Shown piece by piece: positions 46,493 to 58,185 of a DNA stretch of 64,000 bases. The stretch is from Carpediemonas membranifera. Taxonomy: Eukaryota > Fornicata. Position 1 is the first letter of the stretch, and every line of letters begins with the position of its first letter. Both the position numbers and the translations under genes were made by a program. The stretch covers positions 124,001 to 188,000 of the forward strand of contig JAHDYR010000033.1 in NCBI GenBank assembly GCA_019828565.1. The letters run 5' to 3'. Under the pieces are notes generated by a model. The model was not told the origin of the DNA. It ran no database searches and saw only the letters and a program-made list of their open reading frames with translations.

Positions 46493-48640
46493 TTACTTGG
46501 CCCTTCCCAGGAATACATCCAGTGCTTCACAACCCTTGACATTCCCATATGGTTCCCATGTGTCCTCTGACGGCTCATATCCCAGCCATCTAACCCGGAA
46601 CTTCCTGTCTCTCATCCTGGCCTCACTCGTCGACTCTAGTATGGACTCGACCAGATATTCACCGAGCGTGACTGCCGCGAGTTCCTGAGCCCGTTGCTCG
46701 GACAACTCACCCATAAAGGCGCGAACTCTCCGAGGCGACTTGGAACTCCTTCTTTGTGTTGACATCCTTGACGACATAGCCCACCGTGAGGTTCTGCCTC
46801 ACGATAGGACGCACTAGCTTCATAGGCCCTCGCCATCCTGACGCCAACTTGGACGGCGGTCCATTCGGGTACTTGACCAACACATAGTCGGACGAGATAG
46901 GTGTCGTTGCTGACACTTTGTCTAGCGCATCTTGGTGCATGACCTTGATTCTCGCCTCTGCCAAGTCTCGGGCTAACTGAGCTGCTTGAACATTACTGCT
47001 GGGCTGTCCAGCCATACTCTGGACGTCTGCCATCATCACGTCTGCCGGGACACGGAAATCGCTACCGAAGATGACCTCGGCCGGTGTTAAGCGTGTCGCG
47101 GTGTGGGGAGACGCGTTGACGATATACTGCGCGACAGGGAGGGAGTCTGACCACAACTCGCTCCGAAGCTGGTATTGCCTGTTGCGTAAAATGCGCTCAA
47201 TGCGGCTGTTCGCCCGTTCCACAATGCCGTTTGACTGTGGATGGTACGGGGTGGTGACGTGAGTAGCAAACCCTACGCGCACCGATAGATCTGTGAATAG
47301 CTTGTTGACGAACTGCTTGCCACCGTCTGTCTGTAGAACTCTGGGCACGCCGTACCGGAGAATCCATCCGTTGACGAAGGCAGTCACAGCTTCGTCCGCC
47401 CTTGTGGACTTGAGTGGGACGAGCTCGGTCCACCGCGAGGCCATATCAATAATAACTAAGATGAACTTGTACCCGCGAGACTCTGGTAGGGGGCCAATAG
47501 TATCCATGGCTACCCACTGGAACGGTCGCAGGCTCGCCGTGTGGAGGTACGGTCTGGACGCCTCGGCCGGCTTGGCGGTAAGTTGGCACACGGGGCAACG
47601 ATCCATGACCCGCGCTACCCTATCCACTGGAGCCCGGAGCCCGTTAGATCTCAGCCACTCTACCGTCGTATAAACCGGGAGGTGGGCCTGGCCGTGCATA
47701 TGAGCTGCCTGGATCTCGTCATCGGTAGCTGTTGCCTGTCTGGCAGTTGCGGAGAAGACTCGACTCAGCCCGTCCGCCGCTCCGTTGTCAACCCCGGCCA
47801 CATGCTTCACTGTGAAGTCTAGGTCTGCGATTGACTCGTACCAACGCTGGACTTTTTGCGTTAGACGATCGTGACATGTAGACCAGGTTCCGGTGGTCAG
47901 TGAGGAGAGTAAACGACGTCCAGCACAGGAAACGGCGCCACCTCTGGAGGGCGGTGACAATCGCATACGCTTCCTGTTCGATCGTGCTCCAACGCGTCTG
48001 CACATCTGAGAACGCGTGGGACATATAACACACCGGCTTGCCGTCCTGGAGGAGAACACCCCCGATCCCGAGATCAGACGCGTCTGTCATGACCACATGA
48101 TCCTTCGAAACGTCAAAGTGCTCGAGTGCCGGTGCGTGGCAGAGGCGGTCCTTAACCTTGGCCAGCGCCTCTGCCTGAGGTAATCCGTCCGGAGCCTCCT
48201 TGCCGCTTGCCGCCCGGGCTAACGGTCGGATAAGCTCGGAGAAGTTAGGAACAAAGTCTCTCATAAAGTTGAGGAATCCCATAAGGGCCTGCGTGGCCTT
48301 CTTCGTCTTCGGTAGCCGCAGGCCTTCTACATCGCGGATCCTGTCTGGAGCAATCCGGAAACCCGAGCCGGACACAACCCATCCTAGGAACTCCACTTCG
48401 GCTAGGCCGAAATGCGACTTCTCCTTGTTCAACGATAGCTTGAGCTCGTCACATCGGCGGAGCACCTTAGCGAGATTGGCCAGATATTCCTGCTCCGAGC
48501 GTCCAAAGATGATAATGTCATCTATATATATAATGCAGGCGTCGCCTAAGAGGTCCTGGAACCCGCGCTCAATCGCGTACTGAAAGTGCGCGCCAGCGTT
48601 CTTCAGGCCGAACGGCATTCCGGTGTATTGGAACTTCCCA
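46493..48640 (-). CDS. R5 RT palm, RNase H, integrase, chromodomain (frame-disturbed)
   Basis: Starts with MPFGLKNAGAHFQY (RT motif B) and IYIDDIIIFG (motif C). RNase H: VVMTDASDLGIGGV, WSTIEQEAYAI, LLTDHRNLVYM. After a one-base shift in a T5 run (47853-47857) it continues with VDNGAADGLSR, integrase zinc finger (HMHGQAHLPVY...CPVCQLT), AMDTIGPLP (first Asp), LQTDGGKQFVN (second Asp) and GIVERANSRIE (Glu), then a GPMKLV module. Another shift near 46730 leads to a chromodomain: YLVESILESTSE...FRVRWLGYEPSEDTWEP. Catalytic residues are intact throughout. Confidence 0.88.
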
Positions 48641-50453
48641 CGGGGGTCATAAACGCCGTGTATTGCCTAGAACGCTCGGTCAGCTCGACCTGGTGATACC
48701 CTTTCGAGAGGTCGAGAGTGGCGAAGACCTTGGCACCAGCAAGCCTGGTCAAGCACGTGTTAACCTCGGGGATCGGATAGTCGAATGGCGTGGTCAAATC
48801 ATTGATTCTGCGGAAGTCTACGACCATCCTGGTCTTGTCCTTGCCCTTGGGGACGAGCAATGCTGGAGAAGAGTATGGCGAGAAGCTGGCCTCGATGTAT
48901 TTCTTCGACAGTAGTTCGTTGACGTGCTCGTCGAACAGGCCCTGCTTCTGGTACGGTATGTAATTGGATCTCGTGGCGACGACGCGGTCCTCCTTGAGTA
49001 CGAGGTCGTATGGCTCTAATGCTGAGAACCCTTCTCGAGCATCAAAGCAATGAGCATAAGCTGCGAGGATGCGGTCATGAGTGAGAGTGTAGTCCGAAGA
49101 CAGAGTATACGCCTGGAGCGGCTCAGGCTCTGGCACGAAAGGCTCCAAGGCGTCTTCATTGTCAGACTGAGACGGTTCACACAAGCTGGGGAGAATACCC
49201 CACTCGACCATGGTCTGATATGACAAGAGGAGATCATAAGCACAGTCAACCCCATACGCGGAGACTGTGGTGGATAGACCTTTCGGGGTGAAAGGTGACT
49301 TACACATCTTCAACGGCACCTCATAACACGTATCAGTCTCGATCGTTCCACCCGGAGTCTTGATCTTAATGGGTGCAGCGAGCTTCGTCGGAATGAGCTC
49401 GGCCGCTCTGGCGGAAGCCGGGTTGACAAGAGAAATGTCAGCACCACAGTCGAATAAGACACGGTGCCATGTGGTAGATTCGTCGCTACCCATAGGGACG
49501 ACGGCACTCACGACGGGTAGGGAGCGCTGGCCTTCAGCCGCCGACGTAGAAACAGAGACAGAGAAGCATGATCTGGGGTTTACCTGACAGAACTTGTCTA
49601 GGTGCCCCGACTTGCCGCACTTCGCGCACACGGCCTTCTCTCTGGTGCATTCGAAAGCGCGGTGGTTCGGCCTGCCGCAGTTAAAGCATACGATGTCTCG
49701 CTGGTGACCGTGGTGTTGCGTCTGCTGCTGACGCTGACCGTGACGTTGGCCTTGCTGGTGGAAGTGCGTCTGATACTGGCGGGGCTGGTGTTGCTGCCGC
49801 TTGTCTTGGCGCGGCTGATCCTGAGGCTCGCGCTGCTCACGCGGGGGGCGTTTGCGGACAGCGGACTGCTTAGAGCGTTCGCGCTCTTGAGCAGGGGCAG
49901 GCTTGGACGTTGAAGTGAGCTTGATTGCTTCCTCCAGACGCTTACATGTCAGGAGGGCGGTCGAAAAGGTCGCATCAAGTGACAGACCCTTGGAGGCGTG
50001 AGAAACCTCCTCTCTGAGCGTTTCGTCTTGGATTCCGCGCAAAAACTGGCCGCGAAGGACTGAATCCTTGCCCGTGGGTGCAATGAGACGGCGGCGGGAA
50101 GCGAAGCGGTCGATATAGAGAGATAGGCGGCCAATATCGATACCAGTGGTCGATAGGTCGAAAAGGCGGCGCTCAAGGATCGCATCGGAGGGCTTAACAA
50201 TGTCCACAATCGCCTGGAATACGATGTCCTCGCGTTCGTGCTTCGTTCTTTTGGAGCCATCATCGTGATGTTTTGCGGCCTGATACTTTCTGGTAATATC
50301 AGTACCCATCGCCTTGCAGTATGAGGTCACCGCGGGTCCGAGTCGCTTAAGCAAGCGCCTCTTTCCGCCCGCGCGAACATGCTTATCCAATTTCTCGGCA
50401 AATGAGAGGACTGCGTGAATCTCAGGCTGTGTACATAAAGGTCCCTTATCCAT
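48641..50453 (-). CDS. R5 Gag, protease and RT fingers
   Basis: ATG at 50453, 20 nt after the LTR (MDKGPLCTQPEIHAVLSFAE). Gag carries two zinc knuckles, CFNCGRPNHRAFEC and CAKCGKSGHLDKFC (both CX2CX4HX4C), near residues 275-310, after a Gln/His-rich stretch. Protease: VLFDCGADISLV (Cys replaces Thr/Ser of D-T-G). RT begins SSPALLVPKGKDKTRMVVDF and FATLDLSKGYHQV (motif A), then breaks at a G5 run (48642-48646 on the plus strand), one base short of joining motif B. The 57541 fragment (R8) is a diverged relative. Confidence 0.88.
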
Positions 50454-50462
50454 TAGTTTGGA

Positions 50463-50474
50463 AGTAAGCTTACT
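50463..50474. promoter_or_regulatory. Palindromic LTR/internal junction of R5
   Basis: Perfect 12-bp palindrome AGTAAGCTTACT at the end of the 5' LTR. Confidence 0.6.
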
Positions 50475-50581
50475 GTGATCACTAAGGAAAAAGACTTTAC
50501 AAAGAGAGCTCGACACAAGGGTGTCGAGCTGGACGGATCAAGACCGTATCAAATACGTATCTCATATATAAATGGCTGACA
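50474..50581 (-). repeat. 5' LTR of R5 (108 bp)
   Basis: Element sense TGTCAGCCATTTATATATG ... GTGATCACA. Contains an inner hairpin around CTCGACAC...GTGTCGAG. Its relative at 57557-57663 shares the TTTACAAAGA and GAGCTCGACAC...GTGTCGAGCTGGACG segments. Confidence 0.75.
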
Positions 50582-52829
50582 GACCTATCCAAAGCGTTCC
50601 ACCAGATCATAATCAACCAGGACTCGCGCAAGTATACCGCTTTTGTGGCTGGTGGGAAGAAATACCAGTATAAGCGGATGCCCTTTGGGCTTCGTAATGC
50701 TCCCATCCACTGCCAGAAAGCCATGGAACACATTCTGGGTCAATCCCTTTATACTCAGTGTCTCGCTTACATAGATGACATTGTCGTCTTTGGAGCGAAC
50801 CGTGACGAGTTCCTGAAGAATCTGGAGGACGTGTTAGCTCGCATCCACGCGGCCGGTCTGAAGCTTAATCCTTCCAAGACGGTCATTGGAGCGACTTCCA
50901 TCGACTATTTGGGCTGGCGAGTAGACAAGGACGGTAAGCGGATCTCCCCCGACCGTCTGGAGGCCATCCATGATCTCAAGGAGCCGACTAGTCTGACGGA
51001 CGCCCGAGCCTTGCTCGGGTTCGCGAACTACTTTCGAGCACTCATTGAGCGTTACGTCGATATGACTGAACCCATCACCGAGCTCACCCGAGCCGCCGAA
51101 AAGTTCGTTTGGGGCGACCGACAACATGACGCGTTTGAGCAGATTAAGCGAGAGCTTCTACTGCAGCGCACGCTGGTCCACCCCTGTCCCGACGAACATC
51201 TCCACATTTTTACGGACGCATCAGACTACGGCATTGGTGGCGTGCTGATGAACGCGGAGTTTAAGCCCATCGCGTTCTTCGCCAAGACGCTCACGCCCCA
51301 ACAGCGCCGTTGGTCTACGATAGAGAAAGAGTGCTACGCTCTGTACTTCGGTACTACCAAGTTCAGACGCTATCTCGCTGGACGAGACTTCACAGCTCAT
51401 CTAGATCACCGTAACTTGGTCTACATGGACCGTTCCTTGAATTCCAAGGTGATTAGATGGAGCCTCGCGCTGTCTGAGTACTCATTCGACATCGTACACG
51501 TTCCAGGTTCCGACAACTCTGTAGCGGACACCCTGTCCCGCCTCGTTCACCTGGACGAGACCTCCGTCGAACCTTCCCCTCCACCCGAGGCGCATCGGGA
51601 ATCCTTCCAAGAAGCACATGGCGGAGATGCTGGTCACCTTGGCCGTGATGCCACCTGCAAACGCATCATAGCCGCCGACAAGGGCTGGCCTGGCATGCGC
51701 CGGGACGTTACTGCCTGGATAAGACAGTGCCCTGTTTGCCAGTTGACACGCCTCAAGCTTTCACCGTTTCCCCAAGCGACCCATCCCATGACCGGCAGCC
51801 GACCCTTCGAAGTAGTGGAGGCCGACACCATTGGTCCCCTCTCACTGCCCGGGCAACACCGCTACGCGGTTGTGATTATCGACACGTTTACTAGACTCAC
51901 CCAAGCCTACCCCCACGAAGAGCACGGACGCTGTATCTGCACGTTCGGCTTTATCGACATGGATGAAACACTATGGCTCCCCGACATGTTTGATTACCGA
52001 TGGTGGCTCACAGTACCATAACAGAACCATCAGAGAATTTTGCCAAGACCACGGTATAAGACACGAGATCGGTACGCCTTATCATCCTGCGGGACAGGGT
52101 GCTGTTGAAAGAGCGAACAAAGAGGTGAAGAGACACCTACGCGCCTGGATTCTCGAACATGACGACGACTGGGAGGACGCCTTACCACGAATCACGAATA
52201 TAATCAACAACGCACCTCTAACGGCCTCCAACCTGTCGCCGTACGAAGTCCTATACGCCAGGGACGTTCACGAACCGACTAGACAACCTTCCCTCACCGT
52301 CGACCACTTTCGTACCACCCTACGCTGTTTACAGAGCAGACAACGCGCTGTCGGTGGCCAAACTCCAGCGCAGAGCCATCCAGCGAGTCATCTCCTTGGA
52401 TCCGCCGCCATGATCCAGCGCAAAACTGCCATAGGCATCGTACCCCGGGGCCCGGTCCGGGTAATCTCCACCAATCCCGACCGCCCCAACACCTACGTCG
52501 TTCAAGACCTCACCACTGACCACCGCCTGACAGTACATGCCTCTGAGCTTTACCAGTTCGAGGGCAGCTACACTGACGCTGAGCTCAAACACTGGGCAGC
52601 CCGCAACGAAGGAGAGTACGTGGTTAGGAAGGTTGCTGACCATCGCCGACAAGCGGGCAACCTTCAGTTCCTCCTCTTGTGGGAGGGCTACGATGACGAC
52701 GAAGGCACATGGACCGATTACAGCCGCGAAATCGATGGATTAGCTGCCCTGGACGCATACATTAATGAGCATCCGAGATTGAAGCTTCCATCGCTCAGGA
52801 AGGGACGCCACGCCGGTAAATCCCCCTGA
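50582..52829 (+). CDS. R6 RT, RNase H, integrase, chromodomain (5' truncated)
   Basis: Same domain order as R3: MPFGLRNAPIHCQK, YIDDIVVFG, IFTDASDYGIGG, AHLDHRNLVYM, CPVCQLTRLK, VEADTIGPL, then a frame shift at a C5 run (51910-51914; R3 has four Cs) and ITDGGSQYHN-equivalent sequence, AVERANKE, and chromodomain EYVVRKVADHRR...WEGYDDDEGTWT ending at 52829. Gag, protease and RT fingers are missing, so it cannot move by itself. Confidence 0.9.
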
Positions 52830-52969
52830 GACGTGTGCTGTTGATGTTGTTTGATGAAGAAAGAAGAGAAGAAGAGGAAAAGTGATTGCAATCACGAGGA
52901 TAATGATAATGAACGCAAATGATCACCTAAGAGAGAGAGAGAGAGCGTGAACTCGCCGAAACGAACTAA
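50582..52969 (+). mobile_element. Ty3/gypsy fragment R6 (same family as R3)
   Basis: Starts abruptly in RT (DLSKAFHQI) next to the R5 LTR and ends at ACGAACTAA where the R7 LTR begins. It matches R3 almost base for base, including the 3' untranslated (AG)n stretch, and shows the R3 target of R4 in unbroken form. Confidence 0.9.
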
Positions 52970-53035
52970 TGTGCCCTTAACCTGCGGAATTCGTAAAACA
53001 GTCTTTATCATATTTCTGGGCCCTAGCACGGCACA
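52970..53035 (+). repeat. 5' LTR of R7 (66 bp)
   Basis: TGTGCCCTTAACC ... CACGGCACA. The start is placed where homology of R6 to R3 ends. Confidence 0.7.
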
Positions 53036-53047
53036 GTATCGATACTG
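53034..53047. promoter_or_regulatory. Palindromic LTR/internal junction of R7
   Basis: Perfect 14-bp palindrome CAGTATCGATACTG; its core equals that of R2. Confidence 0.6.
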
Positions 53048-53056
53048 CCGATTCAA

Positions 53057-54686
53057 ATGAAGACTCTTACAATTGACACCCCGTTCGCCGTCGAGAGAGC
53101 ACTCCAGGAGTACCTCTCGGCGATGCCCCACGAGAAGAATCCAATTTCGTTCTTTAGGGCATTGTCCCCCGAGACAACAGAAAAACTTCGCGCCCAGTGG
53201 CGCCCAACCACTCTTTTTGACACTTTCGAGGACCTACAACGAACCGTTCTGTCCGATTCCGATGCTCGCCGCGCGGCGAACACAAGCTCTGCCAGTACTG
53301 CGGCACGAGCCCGTACAACGAAGACCGACAACCTCACCGCCATCTGGGTAGAGGAGGTACAGAAGACCATAAGAAAAGCCACGTTCGCCGCCTGTAGCGA
53401 GTGTGCAGCTAAGCACAAGGACCCCACCCTGACAGCAATGACCCGGGAGTGCCTTGAAGCTCAACATCCCCAGATACTGACTGACTGCGGCAAGAAGGCC
53501 CGCGACTTCTTCACCCAGCTGACCGACGACCACGACATCGCAAACGTCGAGACAGTCGCACGGCCTGGCAACCTGACCGGCCCGGACGGCGAAGACGTCT
53601 CGGTGGCGTTCGTGTACATGCCCCCAGTGCCCGAGGAGACCAAGCCCGCCCCCTCCTCGGCGGCTTGGCCAGTCTTCGATGGCGGGGACGTCTACGCTTT
53701 CCTCGCCAAGGAGGCGACCTCCATCGCCCCCTACCTCGCATATACCCTCTTGACTAGTACGGACCCGGGCGCAAGAGCCAAGCTCCTCAAGGCAAAGCTC
53801 GACAACATCACGCTATACGGTCCGGAGCCCCGGCACCGAACGGCCGTCGAGAAGGCACGTAAGCTCATAAGCGCCCTCAACCCAGACATCAAGGACGTCC
53901 CCACCATCTCCGCAAAACTGCTCGAGCGGATCATTCGGGACTTCGCCACTAGAGGTTTCTCCAAAGAAGCCGAGGATGTATACGAAGAAGAGATTGAGGA
54001 CTACTCCGACAAGATCAGCGAACTTCTCGACAAACTACGCGACTTGGATGTTGATCACGACGAGAACATCATTATCCCATGGCGTGCCTTCAGACTCGCC
54101 AGCCCACAAGCCGACAACAACGAGCAGGCGTCGGGCACTTCAGGCAGGAAGCCGCTCGCTCGCAGGCTCGATGGTCGCGATCCGTTCCAGCAGTTCAGGG
54201 ACAAGACCAAGTTCCGCATGCCTCCTTCCCACACGAGATACTGCACACAGCATGGCTGGAACCCGCACCACGAGACGAAGGACTGCAGGTTCCTCATCAG
54301 ACGGGAGGCTTACAAGGCCCAAGAACGCCAGCCACAGACCGAGAAGCGTCAGGAACGCAGACCCGAAGAGCGGCAAAAGCAGCCCGGCAACCGCGCACGC
54401 CCTGTGGCGCCCACCAGTCACCAACAGTCGGATCGCCGGGCCGGCCGCATGGACCTCCGCCCCTCGTCTACCCTGAAGAACCCCCGCCGCGTCGATGAGG
54501 TGTTTGACGCGGATGAAGCGTCTCATTCGGAGTTGGAGAACGAAGTCTACGAGATCGAGGACATCATACTCGACAAGGACCCGGTGAAGGTCCCGGCTGT
54601 TATCAACGGCCAGCACATGAACGTCAAGTTCGACATCGGCGCTTGCACGTCGGTCATATCAGCCCCTGCCCTCGCAGCGATCCCCC
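53057..54686 (+). CDS. R7 Gag and protease start
   Basis: ATG 53057 (MKTLTIDTPFAVERALQEYL). A long Gag (~400 residues) with acidic helical regions and a Cys/His cluster CTQHGWNPHHETKDC (CX3HX5-6HX4C, a variant knuckle) near residue 397, then a Gln/Arg-rich tail. Protease begins VKFDIGACTSVIS (Ile replaces Thr/Ser in D-T-G). The frame is lost at a C5 run (54682-54686); four Cs would keep it open into 54687 onward. Confidence 0.82.
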
Positions 54687-57205
54687 GACGTGACCCTGAT
54701 ACCGACCTCAGTCGAACTTCTCGGCGCTGGGGACGATATCATCTCCACTGGCAAAGCCGCCAAGGTCTCGCTGACCCTCCCCAGTGTCGACGGAAAGACC
54801 GTGACCACCACTGCGTTGCTCATGGTCACGAAGGGCCAGAGGAAGAAGGTCCTCATTGGACGCGATTTGCTCCGCCGCCTCGGCTTCCTGCTGAACGACC
54901 GGCTACTAATACCGTCCGCTGACCCGATCGATGACGACGACGGCCTGGGACAGCACCCCTACCTCGACTCGACAACAGAAGAAGTCGACCCCGAGGAAGA
55001 GTGGCGCAAGGTTAAGCTGCCGACCGAAGAGAACCCGGAGCTGGCTGCCTGGCTGACCGACTTCCTTCGCGAGCGCAAGGCCGTGTTTGGCCCTCTACCT
55101 CCGGATGGCAGCAGGATGCCGCCACACGAGATCGTCGTCGATCCAAGCCGCCCTACACCCAGGGCCCGACCCAGGCCGTTGAAGGGTGACCCGGGAAACT
55201 CAGCCCTCGCGGAGATCGACAAGATGCTCAACCAGGGCGTGATCCGAGAGAGTCAAAGTCCGCACTCTAGCCCGCACGTCATGGCAAAGAAGAAGAGCGG
55301 CGAAGACCGCTTCTGCATCGCTTACAACGTCTTGAACAACGCCACCATCGACGACCTGTACCCCACGCCGGACATCCGATCGTTTGTACACGAGGCGAGC
55401 GGATGCTCCGTGTTCGCGGCGCTCGACCTGCGCAGCGGATACTGGCAGCAGAACATGGCAACCGATAGCATCCCGCTCACCGCATTCACCGTCCCGGGCG
55501 GGCATTACGAGTTCTTACGTACACCATTCGGGCTGAAGAACGCCCCAGCAAAGTTCCAGCGAGCCATGGACGAGATGCTCGCTGGTATCGACGGTTCGAG
55601 AGCCTATATCGACGATATCTTTGCGTACGCCCGCTCCATTCAGGATTTCAAGTCGACCCTCACCCAGATCTTCGACCAGTTGGAAGCTTACGATATCAAA
55701 CTCCGCGCCGACAAGTGTGCCATTGGCATGAAGGAGGTTGAAGTCTGTGGGTTTATAGTCAACGAGTCTGGCAGGTCGGTTTCCCCTCACGTATCGCAGC
55801 CATCCAGGACCTCACACCCCCAACGACGACAACGGAGCTGCGCCGCACGCTAGGCAAGTTCAACTATCTGTCAAACTATATCCCACACCTCGCCCACGCA
55901 TCAGCCCCGCTCAACGCCCTCCTAAAGGGATCGCCGCAGAAGTCGGCCCCCCTCGATTGGACTGCCACTGAGGACGAAGCATTCGCCCGTATGAAGACCC
56001 TAGTAGCCGAGCACACCGCCCTCGCGCTCCCAGACCTGAGTGCAAAGTGGACTCTCGAGACCGACGCATCGTCGACCGCCATCGGTGGTGTACTGTGGCA
56101 GGGCGAGGGTGACGAGAAGGTCCCACTCGCCTTCTACAGCAAGACCCTCGACGAGACCCAGCAACGGTGGTCCACGGTGGAACAGGAGCTTTTCGCCATT
56201 GTCTATTGTGTAACGCGACCAGAGTTTTCCCCCCTCTTCAAGCTGAAGCCGTTCGAGCTTCGCACGGACCATCGTAATCTGATATGGCTACTCAGGAAGA
56301 CAGACGAGGACGGCACTAAGAAACTGACACGATGGCGACTCACCATGACAGAGTATCCGTATAACGTCACACACATAGCTGGAGCGCAGAACCTCGTAGC
56401 CGACGCACTGTCGCGGCCATCATCTCAGCGCAAGAACGAGGTGCGCCGCTCGATCGACCACGTCACCACGACGCGCCAAGAGCAGATCACCAGGGCGCAC
56501 GCCGGTGCACAGGGCCACGTCGGCCCAGACCAGACCATCGCCAATCTGAAGCAGTCCGGTGTCACGTGGCCAGGCATGTCGGATGACGTCCGCGCGACCT
56601 TACGCCAGTGTCCAATCTGTCGCAAGACAAAGCCAGCCCGCAAGGAGCCGATCAAGTGGCACTCTACTCAGCGCATCCGCCCATTCGAGACGGTGCAGGT
56701 GGACACCATTGGCCCTTTGCCCGAGAGAGACGGTCTCAAGTACGTCATCACGGTGGTGGACGTGTTCTCGAAGTTCACCATATTGAAGCCCACACGGTCA
56801 ACGAGCGCAGCCGAGGCAGCAGCCGCATTGCTGGAGATCTGGGCGACTTTCGGCGTCCCGGCCGAGCTCCAGTCTGACCAAGGTACACAGTTCAGGAATG
56901 CCCTAGTCGAGGAGATGAACGAGCGACTGAGCCTCAAGCACCGGTTCAGTACGGCATATCATCCGGCCAGCAACGGCGTAGTCGAACGCCTGAATGGTAC
57001 CGTCATGAGACGCTTAAGAGCGCTCCTGCTGGACGCCCGCGACGACAACTGGCCCGCATACCTGCCCATCGCCCAGCACGTTATCAACGCCACCCGCCAC
57101 TCCACCACAGGCCTCAGCCCCTTCGAACTATTGTTCGGACGCAAGTCAACCATGCTGCGCGTCGCGCCCGACGCCCTGACCAACGCAACCCAGATGCTCG
57201 AGCAC
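54687..57205 (+). CDS. R7 protease end, RT, RNase H, integrase
   Basis: Continues with VELLGAGDDIISTG and VLIGRDLLRRLGF (protease end), RT: EDRFCIAYNVLN, VFAALDLRSGYWQQN (motif A), TPFGLKNAPAKFQR (motif B), AYIDDIFAYA (motif C). A shift at a C4 run (55783-55786) precedes LRRTLGKFNYLSNY. RNase H: LETDASSTAIGGV, WSTVEQELFAIV, LRTDHRNLIWL, VADALSRP. Integrase: HAGAQGHVGPD...CPICRKT, QVDTIGPLPERDG (first Asp), LQSDQGTQFRN (second Asp), GVVERLNGTV (Glu), SPFELLFGRKS. Apart from the frame shift the catalytic sites are intact; the C-terminus is cut. Confidence 0.88.
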
Positions 57206-57229
57206 TGAGCCCGGCTCGAGCATCTGGGT
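57188..57229. repeat. Palindromic junction between R7 and R8
   Basis: 16-bp perfect arms (ACCCAGATGCTCGAGC and its inverse) around a 10-nt spacer lie exactly where R7 integrase ends and R8 gag begins in opposite orientation. Confidence 0.85.
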
Positions 57230-57231
57230 CG

Positions 57232-57541
57232 TTAGCTGGAAAAGACGGCGCTCTAGGATCGGATCAGTGGGCTTAATTGCGTTAGCAATCGCTCTGAAAA
57301 CGAGGTCCTCTCTCTCATGTTTCTTACGCTTCTCGCCCGTCACTGTGTTGTGCTTCGCGCTCTTGTATGTCTTGGCTACGTCTATACCAACTGCTGCACA
57401 GTATGAGGTGACAGCCGGACCCAAACGCTTGATAAGTCGGCGTTTTCCGCCCGTTCGGACATGGCGTTCGAGTTTCTCCTTAAACGAAAGCAGAGCATTA
57501 ATCTCTGGTTGAGTACATAACGGACCCTTGTCCTCAGTCAT
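57232..57541 (-). CDS. R8 Gag N-terminus (truncated)
   Basis: About 103 residues related to R5 Gag (KLERHVRTGGKRRLIKRLGP, PILERRLFQLT). It ends at the palindromic junction; the remaining codons of the frame (QMLEPGSVLEH) derive from inverted R7 sequence. Non-functional fragment. Confidence 0.75.
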
Positions 57542-57545
57542 TGTA

Positions 57546-57557
57546 AGTAACGTTACT
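57546..57557. promoter_or_regulatory. Palindromic LTR/internal junction of R8
   Basis: Perfect 12-bp palindrome AGTAACGTTACT; its centre differs from that of R5 (AGTAAGCTTACT) yet remains self-complementary. Confidence 0.6.
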
Positions 57558-57663
57558 GTGGGTTCGTGAGAACAAAGCTTTACAAAGAATAGAGCTCGAC
57601 ACCCATGTGTCGAGCTGGACGACTCAAGACCTACCTATTAAATAATCTATTGATGAACCAACA
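57557..57663 (-). repeat. LTR of R8 (about 107 bp)
   Basis: Related to the R5 L. Confidence 0.6.
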
Positions 57664-58179
57664 GGGGTACTAGGCCTTGCAGATCTAGAGTCTGTGTTAG
57701 CCCTAGCCCACGCCGCCTAACAGGGGTAGATGAGAGGGACTTAGTTGCTTTCCCCGCCCACGGGTAGGCCACTTAACAGAGTCGTGGGGGCACTGAACAG
57801 GGAATCTGGAAAGATGAGAGGGTGCCATGCTTGAACGACCCCGTAGGGACTGCAGGGAATCAGGGAGTGCTATAGAGAAGGTCTTGCAGGACAAACCTGC
57901 CTGTGGAAGCACCGAGGACAGACCCCCAGGCTCCCTGGAAGCTGCCGGGTTTACAGGGAGACAGGAAAGCGCTCAGCGCACGGAGATGGCGAAGGCCTAT
58001 GGGGGGAAGTGAAATCGGGAGTGAGCGGAAGCAGTAGCACCGAATCGCTCGTTGGACGCAGCTGACAAGTTCAATCGCAGGGAGGAGGCAGCGCCCCGGG
58101 GAACTCGGCTCCAGTAATAAGGGAGATCAGCCTAAGTAACCGGGGCCCGATACCAGGCACCATAAATTTTCTTTCTTTC
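57664..58179. other. GC-rich non-coding stretch before DIRS-like element
   Basis: No open frame of note. The sequence has many short complementary purine/pyrimidine blocks and ends in TTTTCTTTCTTTCTTTCAG just before RNase H coding sequence, like a polypyrimidine tract plus splice acceptor or a transposon joint. It could be a structured RNA or the internal part of the DIRS-like element, but I recognise nothing definite. Confidence 0.4.
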
Positions 58180-58185
58180 TTTCAG

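Larger units (their letters stand above)
46493..50581 (-). mobile_element. Ty3/gypsy chromovirus-type element R5 (3' LTR missing)
   Basis: Minus-strand element from the 5' LTR (50474-50581) to the chromodomain stop at 46493. No LTR is found left of the stop, where the 182-aa gene ends, so the 3' end is truncated or rearranged. Its right end abuts R6 pol sequence. Confidence 0.85.
52970..57205 (+). mobile_element. Ty3/gypsy element R7 (3' truncated)
   Basis: 5' LTR 52970-53035, then gag-pol to the integrase, ending at about 57205 in a palindromic junction with R8. It is inserted after the ACGAACTAA of R6. No chromodomain or 3' LTR is present. Confidence 0.85.
57230..57663 (-). mobile_element. 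Ty3/gypsy fragment R8 (LTR and gag start, R5 family)
   Basis: Minus-strand LTR (57557-57663), palindrome AGTAACGTTACT (57546-57557), and gag from ATG 57541 to about 57232. The gag piece (MTEDKGPLCTQPEINALLSF) is clearly related to R5 Gag (MDKGPLCTQPEIHAVLSF) but diverged throughout. Confidence 0.82.

Noticed and set aside
57664-58179. Ribosomal RNA or other known structured RNA
   Set aside because: GC-rich with many short complements, but no conserved rRNA, RNase P or SRP core motif is recognisable.
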